Below are positions 1-6,798 of a DNA stretch of 13,210 nucleotides, piece after piece. The DNA lies in contig DJHE01000002.1 of NCBI GenBank assembly GCA_002432945.1, forward strand, positions 1 to 13,210, read 5' to 3'. Source of the DNA: Synergistaceae bacterium UBA5827 (lineage in GTDB: Bacteria; Synergistota; Synergistia; Synergistales; 79-D21). The notes under the pieces are model-generated. The model ran no database searches, was not told the origin of the DNA, and saw only the letters and a program-made list of their open reading frames with translations. Both the position numbers and the translations under genes were made by a program. Numbering within the stretch: the stretch's first letter is position 1; the number at the start of each line of letters is the position of its first letter.

Positions 1-2
1 CC

Positions 3-62
3 GTCTGCATCGACTGGCTCAACGCCGCCGTCCGGGAGAAGTGGGCCAGGGAGACCGCCTAA
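3..62 (+). CDS. 3' end of an unidentified gene upstream of meaB (partial)
   Basis: The first bases of the window read as 19 codons ending in TAA at 60-62. The visible tail is VCIDWLNAAVREKWARETA, which is charged and probably helical. The meaB GTG start follows directly (TAAGTG), so the two genes are almost certainly co-transcribed. MeaB genes usually lie beside a B12-dependent acyl-CoA mutase, its cobalamin-binding subunit or the epimerase, so one of these is the natural guess. The visible tail carries no family motif, and the identity is left open. Confidence 0.6.
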   Translation, partial: VCIDWLNAAVREKWARETA

Positions 63-1010
63 GTGGAAAAGTTAATCGGGAAAGCGCTTGACGGCGACCA
101 TCGCTCCATCGCCAGGCTGATCAGCCTGGTGGAAAGCGAGTCTCCCCAAGCCGAACATATCATGCGAAAGATTTATCCTCATTCGGGCAAGGCCCATATC
201 ATCGGGCTCACCGGTAGCCCGGGTGCGGGTAAGAGCACTCTTGCAGACAAGGTCATCGCCCACTTCAAGGAACTCGGCAAGACGGTCGGGGTCATTGCGG
301 TCGATCCATCCAGCCCCTTCACGGGTGGAGCGATTCTCGGGGACCGCCTCCGGATGCAGCAACATGCAGTCGACCCGGATGTGTTCATCCGGAGCATGGG
401 CACTCGGGGCTCGCTTGGCGGCCTGAGTCGCTCGACCCAGGAAGCGGCCCTGATCCTGGACGCCTGCGGAAAAGATGTCGTCATCATTGAAACGGTGGGG
501 GTCGGCCAATCGGAAGTCGATATCGTCAAAATAGCAGACACCGTGGGTCTTATCCTTGTCCCCGGCATGGGAGACGACATACAGGTCATGAAGGCGGGAA
601 TCATGGAGATCGCGGACGTCTTTATCGTTAACAAGGCGGACCGCGACGGAGCCGACCGGGTGTCGACGGAGGTCAACATGATGCTGGACCTCCTGGGTAT
701 GCGACCCTGGCGTCCGCCGGTCCTCAAGACGATCGCCGAACGAGGGGAAGGCGTGAAGGAAGTGGTTTCCGAGATGATCCGCCATGCGGATTTCCTCAAA
801 GTGAGCGAGGAAGGACGCCGGAGGAAATGGCAGCGCCTGGGGATGGAGGTCGAGGAAATCTTGCGCAGGGAGATCGCAAGCCTCGTGGAAAGCGCGTGGG
901 AAAAGGAAAAATCCCCGGAGCTTTTCGAATCCCTTGCCGGACGAAAAACCAACCCTTACGAGGTGGCAGAACGGGTCCTAGGAAACATCCTGACGGATAC
1001 GACCGATTGA
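63..1010 (+). CDS. meaB: MeaB/ArgK-family GTPase, chaperone of B12-dependent mutases
   Basis: This is a 315-residue G3E-class P-loop GTPase of the MeaB/ArgK (MMAA) family. Members protect and reload adenosylcobalamin-dependent methylmalonyl-CoA or related mutases in the cytoplasm. Visible motifs are Walker A GSPGAGKS at residues 51-58, the VDPSSP segment with D81, the switch-type ETVGVGQSEVD from E143, and the guanine-specificity motif NKAD at 190-193. The N-terminal helix (LIGKALDGD, then ARLISLVE) is also typical, and the length is normal for the family. The GTG start is chosen because it follows the upstream stop without a gap, a GGGAG ribosome site lies at 49-53, and the family N-terminus begins here. 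The partner mutase is not in the window, so its substrate cannot be named. Confidence 0.93.
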   Translation: MEKLIGKALDGDHRSIARLISLVESESPQAEHIMRKIYPHSGKAHIIGLTGSPGAGKSTLADKVIAHFKELGKTVGVIAVDPSSPFTGGAILGDRLRMQQHAVDPDVFIRSMGTRGSLGGLSRSTQEAALILDACGKDVVIIETVGVGQSEVDIVKIADTVGLILVPGMGDDIQVMKAGIMEIADVFIVNKADRDGADRVSTEVNMMLDLLGMRPWRPPVLKTIAERGEGVKEVVSEMIRHADFLKVSEEGRRRKWQRLGMEVEEILRREIASLVESAWEKEKSPELFESLAGRKTNPYEVAERVLGNILTDTTD

Positions 1011-1044
1011 AATTTCTACCTGGACGTGTCTCTTCCTTCATTAG

Positions 1045-1055
1045 CTTCCCGGAAG
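1045..1055. repeat. Short dyad CTTCC-C-GGAAG upstream of the rpiB-upp gene
   Basis: A perfect 11-bp palindrome with five-base arms around a central C at 1050. It lies 31 bp (centre to centre) upstream of a longer dyad with the same CCCGG core. A one-base centre is too tight for an RNA hairpin, so protein binding to DNA is the likelier role, if it has one. A dyad this short can occur by chance. Confidence 0.3.
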
Positions 1056-1073
1056 ATGTGCTACGAAGGCCAG

Positions 1074-1088
1074 CATTGCCCGGCAATG
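1074..1088. promoter_or_regulatory. Candidate operator: 15-bp palindrome CATTGCC-C-GGCAATG
   Basis: Perfect seven-base arms (1074-1080 and 1082-1088) flank a single central C at 1081. The right arm runs into the TG of the candidate extended -10 element, so a bound protein would block RNA polymerase. With a one-base centre and no T-run after it, it is not a terminator. I do not recognise the cognate regulator. A role in controlling the rpiB-upp/envelope operon is inference. Confidence 0.4.
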
Positions 1089-1095
1089 TTATGAT
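1087..1095 (+). promoter_or_regulatory. Candidate extended -10 promoter for the rpiB-upp operon
   Basis: TG-T-TATGAT reads as an extended -10 element: TG at 1087-1088, one base, then TATGAT with five of six consensus bases. No convincing -35 box lies 16-18 bp upstream, which extended -10 promoters tolerate. It sits in the largest intergenic gap of the window, about 40 bp before the ATG at 1137. Start-site mapping would be needed to confirm it. Confidence 0.4.
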
Positions 1096-1136
1096 TAGCA
1101 GGCGTCGTTGAGGTTATCCAAGGAGGTTGGTAGTCC

Positions 1137-2234
1137 ATGCGCGTTGCCATCGGCTCGGATCATGCCGGTTTTGCCCTCAAGGAAAAGATCAAGGAGTTCC
1201 TTTTGGAATTCGGCTGCGAAATCCACGATTTCGGAACTCACTCAGCCGAACTCAGTGTCGATTACCCGGACTACGGCTTCAAGGTCGGGGAAAGCGTCGC
1301 TTCCGGGCAGTCCGACAGGGGAATCCTGATATGCGGGTCCGGAATCGGGATGTCCATCGCAGCGAACAAGATACCGGGCGTCTACGGGGCCCTCTGTAAT
1401 GATCCAACGACGGCCCGGCTGAGTCGCATGCATAACAATTCCAACGTCCTTGTCCTCGGAGGAAGGATCCTCGGTGAAGAAGTCGCAAGGGAAATCGTAA
1501 AGGTCTGGCTTGAAACCCCGTTCGACGGAGGAAGGCATGTCGCCCGCCTCAGGAAGATCGAATCCTATGAATCCCAGATGGCCTCTTTTCCGGCCAGGCC
1601 CAACGGCAATCCGCTCATTATCCTCGATCACCCTCTGATCCAGCATAAGGTCGGCATCATCCGCGACCGCAACACTTCGGTCAAGGAATTCAGGGAACTT
1701 GTCCAGGAAATTGCCGGCCTCATGGTTTACGAGATCACGCGAGCCCTTTCCCTGGAAGAGACGGAGGTCGAAACTCCCATCAGCCGAACTAAAGTCCTGA
1801 CGCTCTCGGGAAAGAAGTTGGCCATCGTACCCATCCTCAGGGCCGGACTCGGTATGGTCGAGGGCATCCTGCGACTCATCCCGAACGCAAAAGTTGGGCA
1901 TATCGGCCTTTACAGGGATCCAGAAAGCCTCATGCCCGTGGAGTATTATTGCAAGCTCCCCGGGGACATCGAGGAACGGGACATCTTCATCCTCGACCCG
2001 ATGCTTGCAACCGGAGGTTCTTCCGCTGCCGCCATCGAACTGATCAAGAAGAGGGGCGGAAGGAAAATCACCCTGGTGTGCCTGATCGCCGCCCCTGAAG
2101 GAGTGGCCCTTGTCCACAGGAACCACCCGGAAATCCCGATCTTCACGGCGGCTCTCGACAGCCACCTGAATGATCATGGATACATCGTTCCTGGCCTGGG
2201 AGATGCGGGTGACCGCCTCTTCGGAACGAAATAG
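1137..2234 (+). CDS. rpiB-upp: Fused ribose-5-phosphate isomerase B / uracil phosphoribosyltransferase
   Basis: One 365-residue frame carries two complete enzymes. Residues 1 to about 147 are RpiB (ribulose-5-P to ribose-5-P). They show GSDHAGF at 6-12, DYPDY at 42-46, catalytic Cys66 in ILICGSGIGM (the same number as in E. coli RpiB), RMHNNSNVLVLG, and the basic GGRHVARLRKI tail. Residues about 156-365 are Upp (uracil + PRPP to UMP). They show the PRPP loop DPMLATGGSS at 287-296 and the uracil-binding end GYIVPGLGDAGDRLFGTK. Both halves have normal stand-alone length. Met148 (ATG 1578-1580) sits at the junction and may be a relic of an old upp start. The ATG at 1137 has AGGAGG at 1121-1126. 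Clostridia often carry rpiB and upp as neighbours, so fusion of adjacent genes is the simplest origin. Confidence 0.93.
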   Translation: MRVAIGSDHAGFALKEKIKEFLLEFGCEIHDFGTHSAELSVDYPDYGFKVGESVASGQSDRGILICGSGIGMSIAANKIPGVYGALCNDPTTARLSRMHNNSNVLVLGGRILGEEVAREIVKVWLETPFDGGRHVARLRKIESYESQMASFPARPNGNPLIILDHPLIQHKVGIIRDRNTSVKEFRELVQEIAGLMVYEITRALSLEETEVETPISRTKVLTLSGKKLAIVPILRAGLGMVEGILRLIPNAKVGHIGLYRDPESLMPVEYYCKLPGDIEERDIFILDPMLATGGSSAAAIELIKKRGGRKITLVCLIAAPEGVALVHRNHPEIPIFTAALDSHLNDHGYIVPGLGDAGDRLFGTK

Positions 2235-2276
2235 GATCCGAATCCCCATCCTGGCGTCCGGGAGGGGCGGCTTGCC

Positions 2277-3167
2277 TTGAATCTCTTGACCTTGCAATTC
2301 CTGGCTGCTTTAGGGTGGGGCGTACTCGTGACGCCGCTGTCGATCTCCCTGGCCCGCCGGTTCAGGGTGCTGGATGCCCCGGGTGACCGAAAAATCCACA
2401 GCGGAGTCGTTCCCCGCGGTGCAGGTATTGTTGTGTGGCTAGGATACCTCCTTTGGGTTTTGCTCTTCGGGTGGTCATTACCGGCAACCCGGCTGATCGC
2501 GATAGGTGGAACCCTGGTTTTCCTGGCAGGATACGTGGACGACATGAAGCAGACGTCGCCATTTGTCAGGTTGGCCTTTCACGGGGTCGCAGCCACGATC
2601 GTCATCCTGCCTTTGCCCCTGGGTCCCCTGGAGAAAGCGCTCCTGGTCTTCTGGATTGCCGGATGCACAAACGCCTACAACCTGATCGACGGAATGGACG
2701 GGCTCTGCCTCTCCCTTTCGATCGTTACCGCCGGCATCCTTTCCGTCTTCGGGGACAAGGCCCTCTGGCTGCCCCTGGCGGGGCTCTGTTCGGGGATACT
2801 TGTCTGGAACTTTCCTTCCCCCCGGGCCCGGACCTTCCTTGGCGACGGAGGAAGCACCTTGCTGGGTTTCCTTTGTGCCTCGCAAATGGCGGCAAGCTTG
2901 CCCTTTGCTTCCCTTGACCCGCTCCGGATGATTCCTGTCCTGGCCTTGCTGGGGGGGATACCGGTTTTCGACACACTCGTGGCCGTGGGAAGAAGGCTAA
3001 TAGGGGGGCGGTCACCCTTCCTTCCTGACCGCGGACATATCCACCACCGGCTGCTGGATCGATCCTTTCCCGTAACCGCTATTATTATGACGATGGGATC
3101 GATGCACCTGTCTCTTCTTCTGGCCGGTATCGGCATGTACCGCTTCCTGGCAGCCATAAACCCGTAA
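2277..3167 (+). CDS. wecA: Undecaprenyl-phosphate GlcNAc-1-phosphate transferase (WecA/TagO family)
   Basis: This polytopic membrane enzyme transfers GlcNAc-1-P from UDP-GlcNAc to undecaprenyl phosphate and so begins surface polysaccharide synthesis. The family blocks appear in order: DAPGDRKIHSGVVPRG at 33-48, Asp-Asp at 88-89 in GYVDDMKQTSP, NAYNLIDGMDGL at 132-143, FLGDGGSTLLGF at 187-198 with Asp190, and the cytoplasmic HIHHRLLDR from 254. At 296 residues it is shorter than E. coli WecA or B. subtilis TagO (about 360). The missing part is C-terminal, so the last membrane helices are probably absent while the catalytic parts are present. The TTG start has GGAGGGG at 2261-2267. The neighbouring wecB supports GlcNAc chemistry, but another UDP-HexNAc substrate cannot be excluded. 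Confidence 0.87.
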   Translation: MNLLTLQFLAALGWGVLVTPLSISLARRFRVLDAPGDRKIHSGVVPRGAGIVVWLGYLLWVLLFGWSLPATRLIAIGGTLVFLAGYVDDMKQTSPFVRLAFHGVAATIVILPLPLGPLEKALLVFWIAGCTNAYNLIDGMDGLCLSLSIVTAGILSVFGDKALWLPLAGLCSGILVWNFPSPRARTFLGDGGSTLLGFLCASQMAASLPFASLDPLRMIPVLALLGGIPVFDTLVAVGRRLIGGRSPFLPDRGHIHHRLLDRSFPVTAIIMTMGSMHLSLLLAGIGMYRFLAAINP

Positions 3168-3193
3168 TTGAACCGACGAGGGAGACGAAAACA

Positions 3194-4327
3194 ATGGGAC
3201 AGCCCCGTAAAAAAATCTGCATCGTAGTGGGGACAAGGCCCGAAGCCATCAAGATGGCACCGGTCGCCATGCACGTGGCACGGTCTTCTGGACTTGAATG
3301 TTTCCTCCTGGCCACCGGCCAGCACACCCAGATGCTGCACCAGGCACTCGATCACTTTGACCTTCGGGCAGACGTCGACTTGAACGTCATGAAAGAAAGA
3401 CAAACGTTGGACTACATTACCGCAGCAGTCCTTGAAGGAGTCGGACAAGTGCTAGACCGAAGTCGCCCAGATGTCGTCCTCGTCCACGGAGATACGACAA
3501 CGACATTTGCGGCTTCCCTGGCGGCGTTCTACAGGAAAATCCCGGTCGGTCACGTGGAAGCCGGGCTCAGGAGCCGAAATATCTTCCTGCCGTTTCCCGA
3601 GGAGATGAACCGGCTTTTGACGGATCGTCTCGCCTCTCTATGGTTCGCTCCGACGGAAGGAGCCCGGGAAAACCTTGAGCTTGAAGGAATCCCGAAGGAT
3701 CGAATCTCAGTCACGGGAAACACGGTGATCGATGCCCTGCACTGGACACGTGAAAACCGGACAAAGCCCACCCTGGAATCACTCCGGGCCCTTCCCGAAG
3801 AAGCCGAAATGATCCTTCTCACGGCCCATAGGCGCGAATCATGGGGAGAACCCCTGTGCCGGATCTGCAGAGCCGCCGAAAAACTCCGCGCTTCCTACCC
3901 GAATCTCTGGCTTTTGGTCCCGATGCACAAGAACCCCGCCGTACGCGAAACGATTGAAGCTTTTTTCACGAATCGCGAACGGGTCATCCTTTGCGATCCG
4001 CTCGACTATCCGGATTTTGTCTGGGCAATGAACCGCAGCCGCCTGATATTGAGCGATAGCGGGGGAGTGCAGGAAGAGGCTTCCGCTCTTAAAAAACCGG
4101 TCCTAGTCCTGCGCGAGGTCACCGAAAGGCCCGAAGCGGTAGAATCGGGTTCTGCCCTGCTTGTGGGTACGGACGAGGCAAAGATCCTTAACTCGGCCGT
4201 TCCGCTTATGGAGGATGAAAAAGCTTACGAGGAATTACTCTTAAAATGCGTCAACCCCTTCGGGGACGGGCATGCGTCGGAAAGGATCGTCCATGAAGTC
4301 GAGAGGTTTCTTGGGTTTCGGAACTGA
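3194..4327 (+). CDS. wecB: UDP-N-acetylglucosamine 2-epimerase (non-hydrolysing)
   Basis: This cytoplasmic GT-B-fold enzyme interconverts UDP-GlcNAc and UDP-ManNAc for surface polysaccharides. At 377 residues it has normal family length. Motifs in order: GTRPEAIKMAPV near the N-terminus, TGQHTQML, VHGDTTTT with Asp100, GHVEAGLRS with Glu122, FPEEMNR, TGNTVIDAL, TAHRRES with His212, LSDSGGVQEEA and VTERPEAVESGS. The acidic and His residues match the catalytic set known for WecB/MnaA. The ATG at 3194 follows GAGGGAG at 3178-3184. Only 26 bp separate it from wecA, so the pair probably serves one polysaccharide pathway. No UDP-ManNAc dehydrogenase or ManNAc transferase is in the window, so the end product is unknown. 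Confidence 0.95.
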   Translation: MGQPRKKICIVVGTRPEAIKMAPVAMHVARSSGLECFLLATGQHTQMLHQALDHFDLRADVDLNVMKERQTLDYITAAVLEGVGQVLDRSRPDVVLVHGDTTTTFAASLAAFYRKIPVGHVEAGLRSRNIFLPFPEEMNRLLTDRLASLWFAPTEGARENLELEGIPKDRISVTGNTVIDALHWTRENRTKPTLESLRALPEEAEMILLTAHRRESWGEPLCRICRAAEKLRASYPNLWLLVPMHKNPAVRETIEAFFTNRERVILCDPLDYPDFVWAMNRSRLILSDSGGVQEEASALKKPVLVLREVTERPEAVESGSALLVGTDEAKILNSAVPLMEDEKAYEELLLKCVNPFGDGHASERIVHEVERFLGFRN

Positions 4328-4337
4328 TCGACCGTAG

Positions 4338-4352
4338 CGGGACATCATCCCG
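4338..4352 (+). other. Small stem-loop abutting the murA ribosome site
   Basis: CGGGA and TCCCG pair around a five-base loop (CATCA), and a flanking G·U could add a sixth pair. The stem ends one or two bases before the GAGAGGAG site at 4354-4361. There is no T-run, so it is not an intrinsic terminator. It could insulate the start site or mildly affect murA translation, but it is small enough to be chance. Confidence 0.3.
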
Positions 4353-4370
4353 TGAGAGGAGTGAAGGACT

Positions 4371-5654
4371 TTGAACCATAAACTGGTGTTGAGGGGTGAT
4401 CGGCCCCTGAAGGGAAGCATCACGGCCCAGGGCGCGAAGAACGCAGCCCTTCCCGTCATGGCAAGTGCGCTTCTAATGAAAAACGGGACGCTGGAATTGA
4501 GCCGGGTTCCAGACCTCCATGACATCCAGACGATGTCCGACCTTTTGAGGAACCTGGGGGCAGAGGTCAATTTCTCCGAAGGTAAAATGAACATCGTAAC
4601 GCCGGATCAACTTGACTGGGCAACCCCCCCTGCACTCGTCAGGAAAATGAGGGCTTCTTCCCTGGTACTGGGCCCCTTGCTCGCACGCTGCCATCGGGCG
4701 GTCCTGCCCCTTCCCGGGGGGTGTGCCATAGGGAGCCGGCCCATCGACCTGCACCTGAAGGGGCTGACCAAGATGGGGGCGGAGATCCGGCTTGAGCACG
4801 GTTCCGTCCACGCGGAGGCCAGCAGGCTAAAGGGTACGCGCATCTACCTTGACTTCCCTTCTGTGGGCGCAACAGAGAACCTCCTTATGGCCGCCGTCCT
4901 GGCAGAAGGCGAAACCGTGATCGAGAACGCGGCGAGGGAGCCGGAAATTTCAAACCTGGCCGAAACGCTCATCCGCATGGGAGGCCAGATCGACGGAGAC
5001 GGAACCGGCACGATAAGGGTCAAGGGAGTCGAGGAACTGCACGGGACGGAGATCACGATCATCCCCGACAGGATCGAGGCATCCACATATATCCTGGCGG
5101 GAGCGATCACAGGAGGAGACGTGACGGTAAAAGGAATGGAACCCGAGCACCTGGAAGCCCTCCTGGCCAAGCTTGAGGAAGCTGGAGCCCATCTCTCCAT
5201 CCAGGGCGATTGCGTCAGAACCCTGCCGGAAACCCAGCTTTCTGCAGTATCCCTGAAAACACTGCCTTACCCGGGATTCCCGACAGACCTTCAACCGCAG
5301 ATCATGGCGGCGCTGTGCCTGGCCAGGGGGACCAGCGTAATCCAGGAACGTGTTTTTGAATCACGCTTCCTTCACGTAAGCGAACTCAAGCGGATGGGAT
5401 GCCAGATCGAGCTTCAGGGAGACACGGCAATCATCACCGGGGTCGAACACCTTACGGGTGCGGAAGTCAGGGCCACTGACCTGCGCGCAGGGGCTGCCCT
5501 TGTGCTCGCGGGGCTCGCTGCCAACGGCTACACATGCATCTACCAGATGGGGCATATTCAGCGCGGATATGAGAACATGGTGGGAAAACTCCGCTCCCTG
5601 GGAGGAGATGTAGAGATCGTCCCTTGCGACGAAAACGAGGGCCCCAAATTCTAG
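4371..5654 (+). CDS. murA: UDP-N-acetylglucosamine 1-carboxyvinyltransferase
   Basis: This enzyme catalyses the first committed step of peptidoglycan synthesis, transfer of enolpyruvate from PEP to UDP-GlcNAc, in the cytoplasm. The 427-residue length fits the EPSP synthase-like family. Visible are QGAKNAALPV with Lys23/Asn24, the loop PGGCAIGSRPIDLHLKG with Cys118 (the equivalent of E. coli Cys115 and the fosfomycin target), PYPGFPTDLQPQ, RVFESRFLHVSELKRMG, DLRAGAALVLAG, and IQRGYENM near the end. Gln397 stands where most MurA proteins have Asp before the conserved Arg-Gly-Tyr-Glu. Having Cys rather than Asp at 118 predicts the fosfomycin-sensitive type. The TTG start follows GAGAGGAG at 4354-4361. 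Bacteria with two copies exist, and this window shows one. Confidence 0.96.
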   Translation: MNHKLVLRGDRPLKGSITAQGAKNAALPVMASALLMKNGTLELSRVPDLHDIQTMSDLLRNLGAEVNFSEGKMNIVTPDQLDWATPPALVRKMRASSLVLGPLLARCHRAVLPLPGGCAIGSRPIDLHLKGLTKMGAEIRLEHGSVHAEASRLKGTRIYLDFPSVGATENLLMAAVLAEGETVIENAAREPEISNLAETLIRMGGQIDGDGTGTIRVKGVEELHGTEITIIPDRIEASTYILAGAITGGDVTVKGMEPEHLEALLAKLEEAGAHLSIQGDCVRTLPETQLSAVSLKTLPYPGFPTDLQPQIMAALCLARGTSVIQERVFESRFLHVSELKRMGCQIELQGDTAIITGVEHLTGAEVRATDLRAGAALVLAGLAANGYTCIYQMGHIQRGYENMVGKLRSLGGDVEIVPCDENEGPKF

Positions 5655-5679
5655 AGCCAAAGAGCGGGGAGGGAAGATC

Positions 5680-6798
5680 ATGTCCTGGAAAGACCACATC
5701 GTCAGGAAATCACTGACAGGCATTGAACCATACAAGCCGGGTAAACCCATCTCGGAGGTGCAGCGGGAACTCGGTTTGCAATCCGCCATCCGGCTTTGCT
5801 CAAACGAGAACCCCTGGCCCTTGCCGGGAAAAGTGGTTGAGGCCGTTCGCCTTGCGTCGAGTGAAACCTGCCGCTACCCGGACCCGGCTGCATATCGACT
5901 CAAGAGGGCAATTGCCATGAAGTGGGGACGCTCCCCGGCCGAAGTCATCGTCGGTGGAGGAACGGAGGGAATCTTGTATTCCTTGTTCCAGTCGATCATC
6001 GACGAAGGGGACGAAGTGGCTTACGCTACCCCTACATACCCGCTCTATCGCCTTGCGGCGGCCGCATCGGGAGCACGAAGGATCGAGGTCCCCACCGACG
6101 GGACCGAAGGGGAAACCGGGCTTGACCGGCTCGTAGAAGCCTGCGGTCCCAGGACGAAAGCCCTCGTGATCTGCAACCCCAACAATCCGACAGGCTCCAT
6201 CATGACCCGGACAGACCTTACAACTCTGGCAAACTCGCTGAACGGCCGGGAAACCCTGCTCATCCTGGACGAGGCTTACGCGGATTATGTCGAAGACCCG
6301 AAGTACGCTTCGGGCATCGACCTTTTCGACCAACTCGGCAACATCGTCATGCTGAGGACTTTCTCCAAGATCTACGGCCTGGCTGCCTTGCGTGTCGGCT
6401 ATGCCATTGCCCCCAAACCCGTTGTGGAGACCTACCTCAAGGTACGAAAGGTGTTCGAGGTCAACAGCATCGCCCAAAATGCCGCGTTGGCCGCACTTTC
6501 AGAAACCGACTACATCCAGGAGGTCCGTGAAAGGACTCTCGCCGAACGCGAAAGGCTGAATTTTGCGCTCCGCGACATGGGAGTCCGCGTTCACCCGACC
6601 CAGACGAACTTTGTCGTCCTGCACATTCAGGAGGCCAGGACCATTTATGAAAAACTGCTTTCGGAAGGGATCATCGTCCGACTCGGTGACGACTTGGGTT
6701 ACCCCGGGCATCTGAGGGTAACGGTCGGCCTGCCGGAAGAAAACGACCTGTTCCTCCAGAGTCTCGGAAAGGTGCTGAAACGGCTTGCCGGAAGATGA
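5680..6798 (+). CDS. hisC: HisC-family PLP aminotransferase (histidinol-phosphate or aromatic)
   Basis: This is a 372-residue class I/II aminotransferase of the HisC type. Motifs are CSNENPWPLP near the N-terminus, GGGTEGI and ATPTYPLYRL for cofactor-phosphate binding, CNPNNPTGS, DEAYADYVE, and RTFSKIYGLAALRVGY with the Schiff-base Lys230. The C-terminal region contains QTNFVVLHI and LRVTVGLPEEN. Histidinol-phosphate/imidazole acetol-phosphate is the family's standard substrate pair. No other histidine gene is nearby, and isolated HisC paralogues often act on aromatic amino acids, so substrate choice is open. The ATG at 5680 has GGGGAGGG at 5666-5673, 6 bp upstream. The last 14 bases overlap the next gene. 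Confidence 0.85.
   Translation: MSWKDHIVRKSLTGIEPYKPGKPISEVQRELGLQSAIRLCSNENPWPLPGKVVEAVRLASSETCRYPDPAAYRLKRAIAMKWGRSPAEVIVGGGTEGILYSLFQSIIDEGDEVAYATPTYPLYRLAAAASGARRIEVPTDGTEGETGLDRLVEACGPRTKALVICNPNNPTGSIMTRTDLTTLANSLNGRETLLILDEAYADYVEDPKYASGIDLFDQLGNIVMLRTFSKIYGLAALRVGYAIAPKPVVETYLKVRKVFEVNSIAQNAALAALSETDYIQEVRERTLAERERLNFALRDMGVRVHPTQTNFVVLHIQEARTIYEKLLSEGIIVRLGDDLGYPGHLRVTVGLPEENDLFLQSLGKVLKRLAGR

Noticed and set aside
72..785. Long open frame on the minus strand opposite meaB
   Set aside because: It is antisense to a gene with full GTPase motifs, its translation has no family pattern, and high G+C with biased third codon positions commonly creates such frames.
1242..2297. 351-codon minus-strand open frame opposite rpiB-upp
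   Set aside because: It mirrors a gene with two sets of intact catalytic motifs. The translation is low-complexity and charged, and no recognisable domain appears.
2951..2957. Phase-variable G-tract in wecA
   Set aside because: Seven Gs is short, similar runs occur in cdsA (9316-9322) and, as Cs, in dxr (10014-10020), both housekeeping genes, so this looks like base composition and not a contingency locus.
2675..3448. Minus-strand open frame spanning the wecA-wecB junction
   Set aside because: It has no recognisable motif and lies opposite two strongly supported genes.
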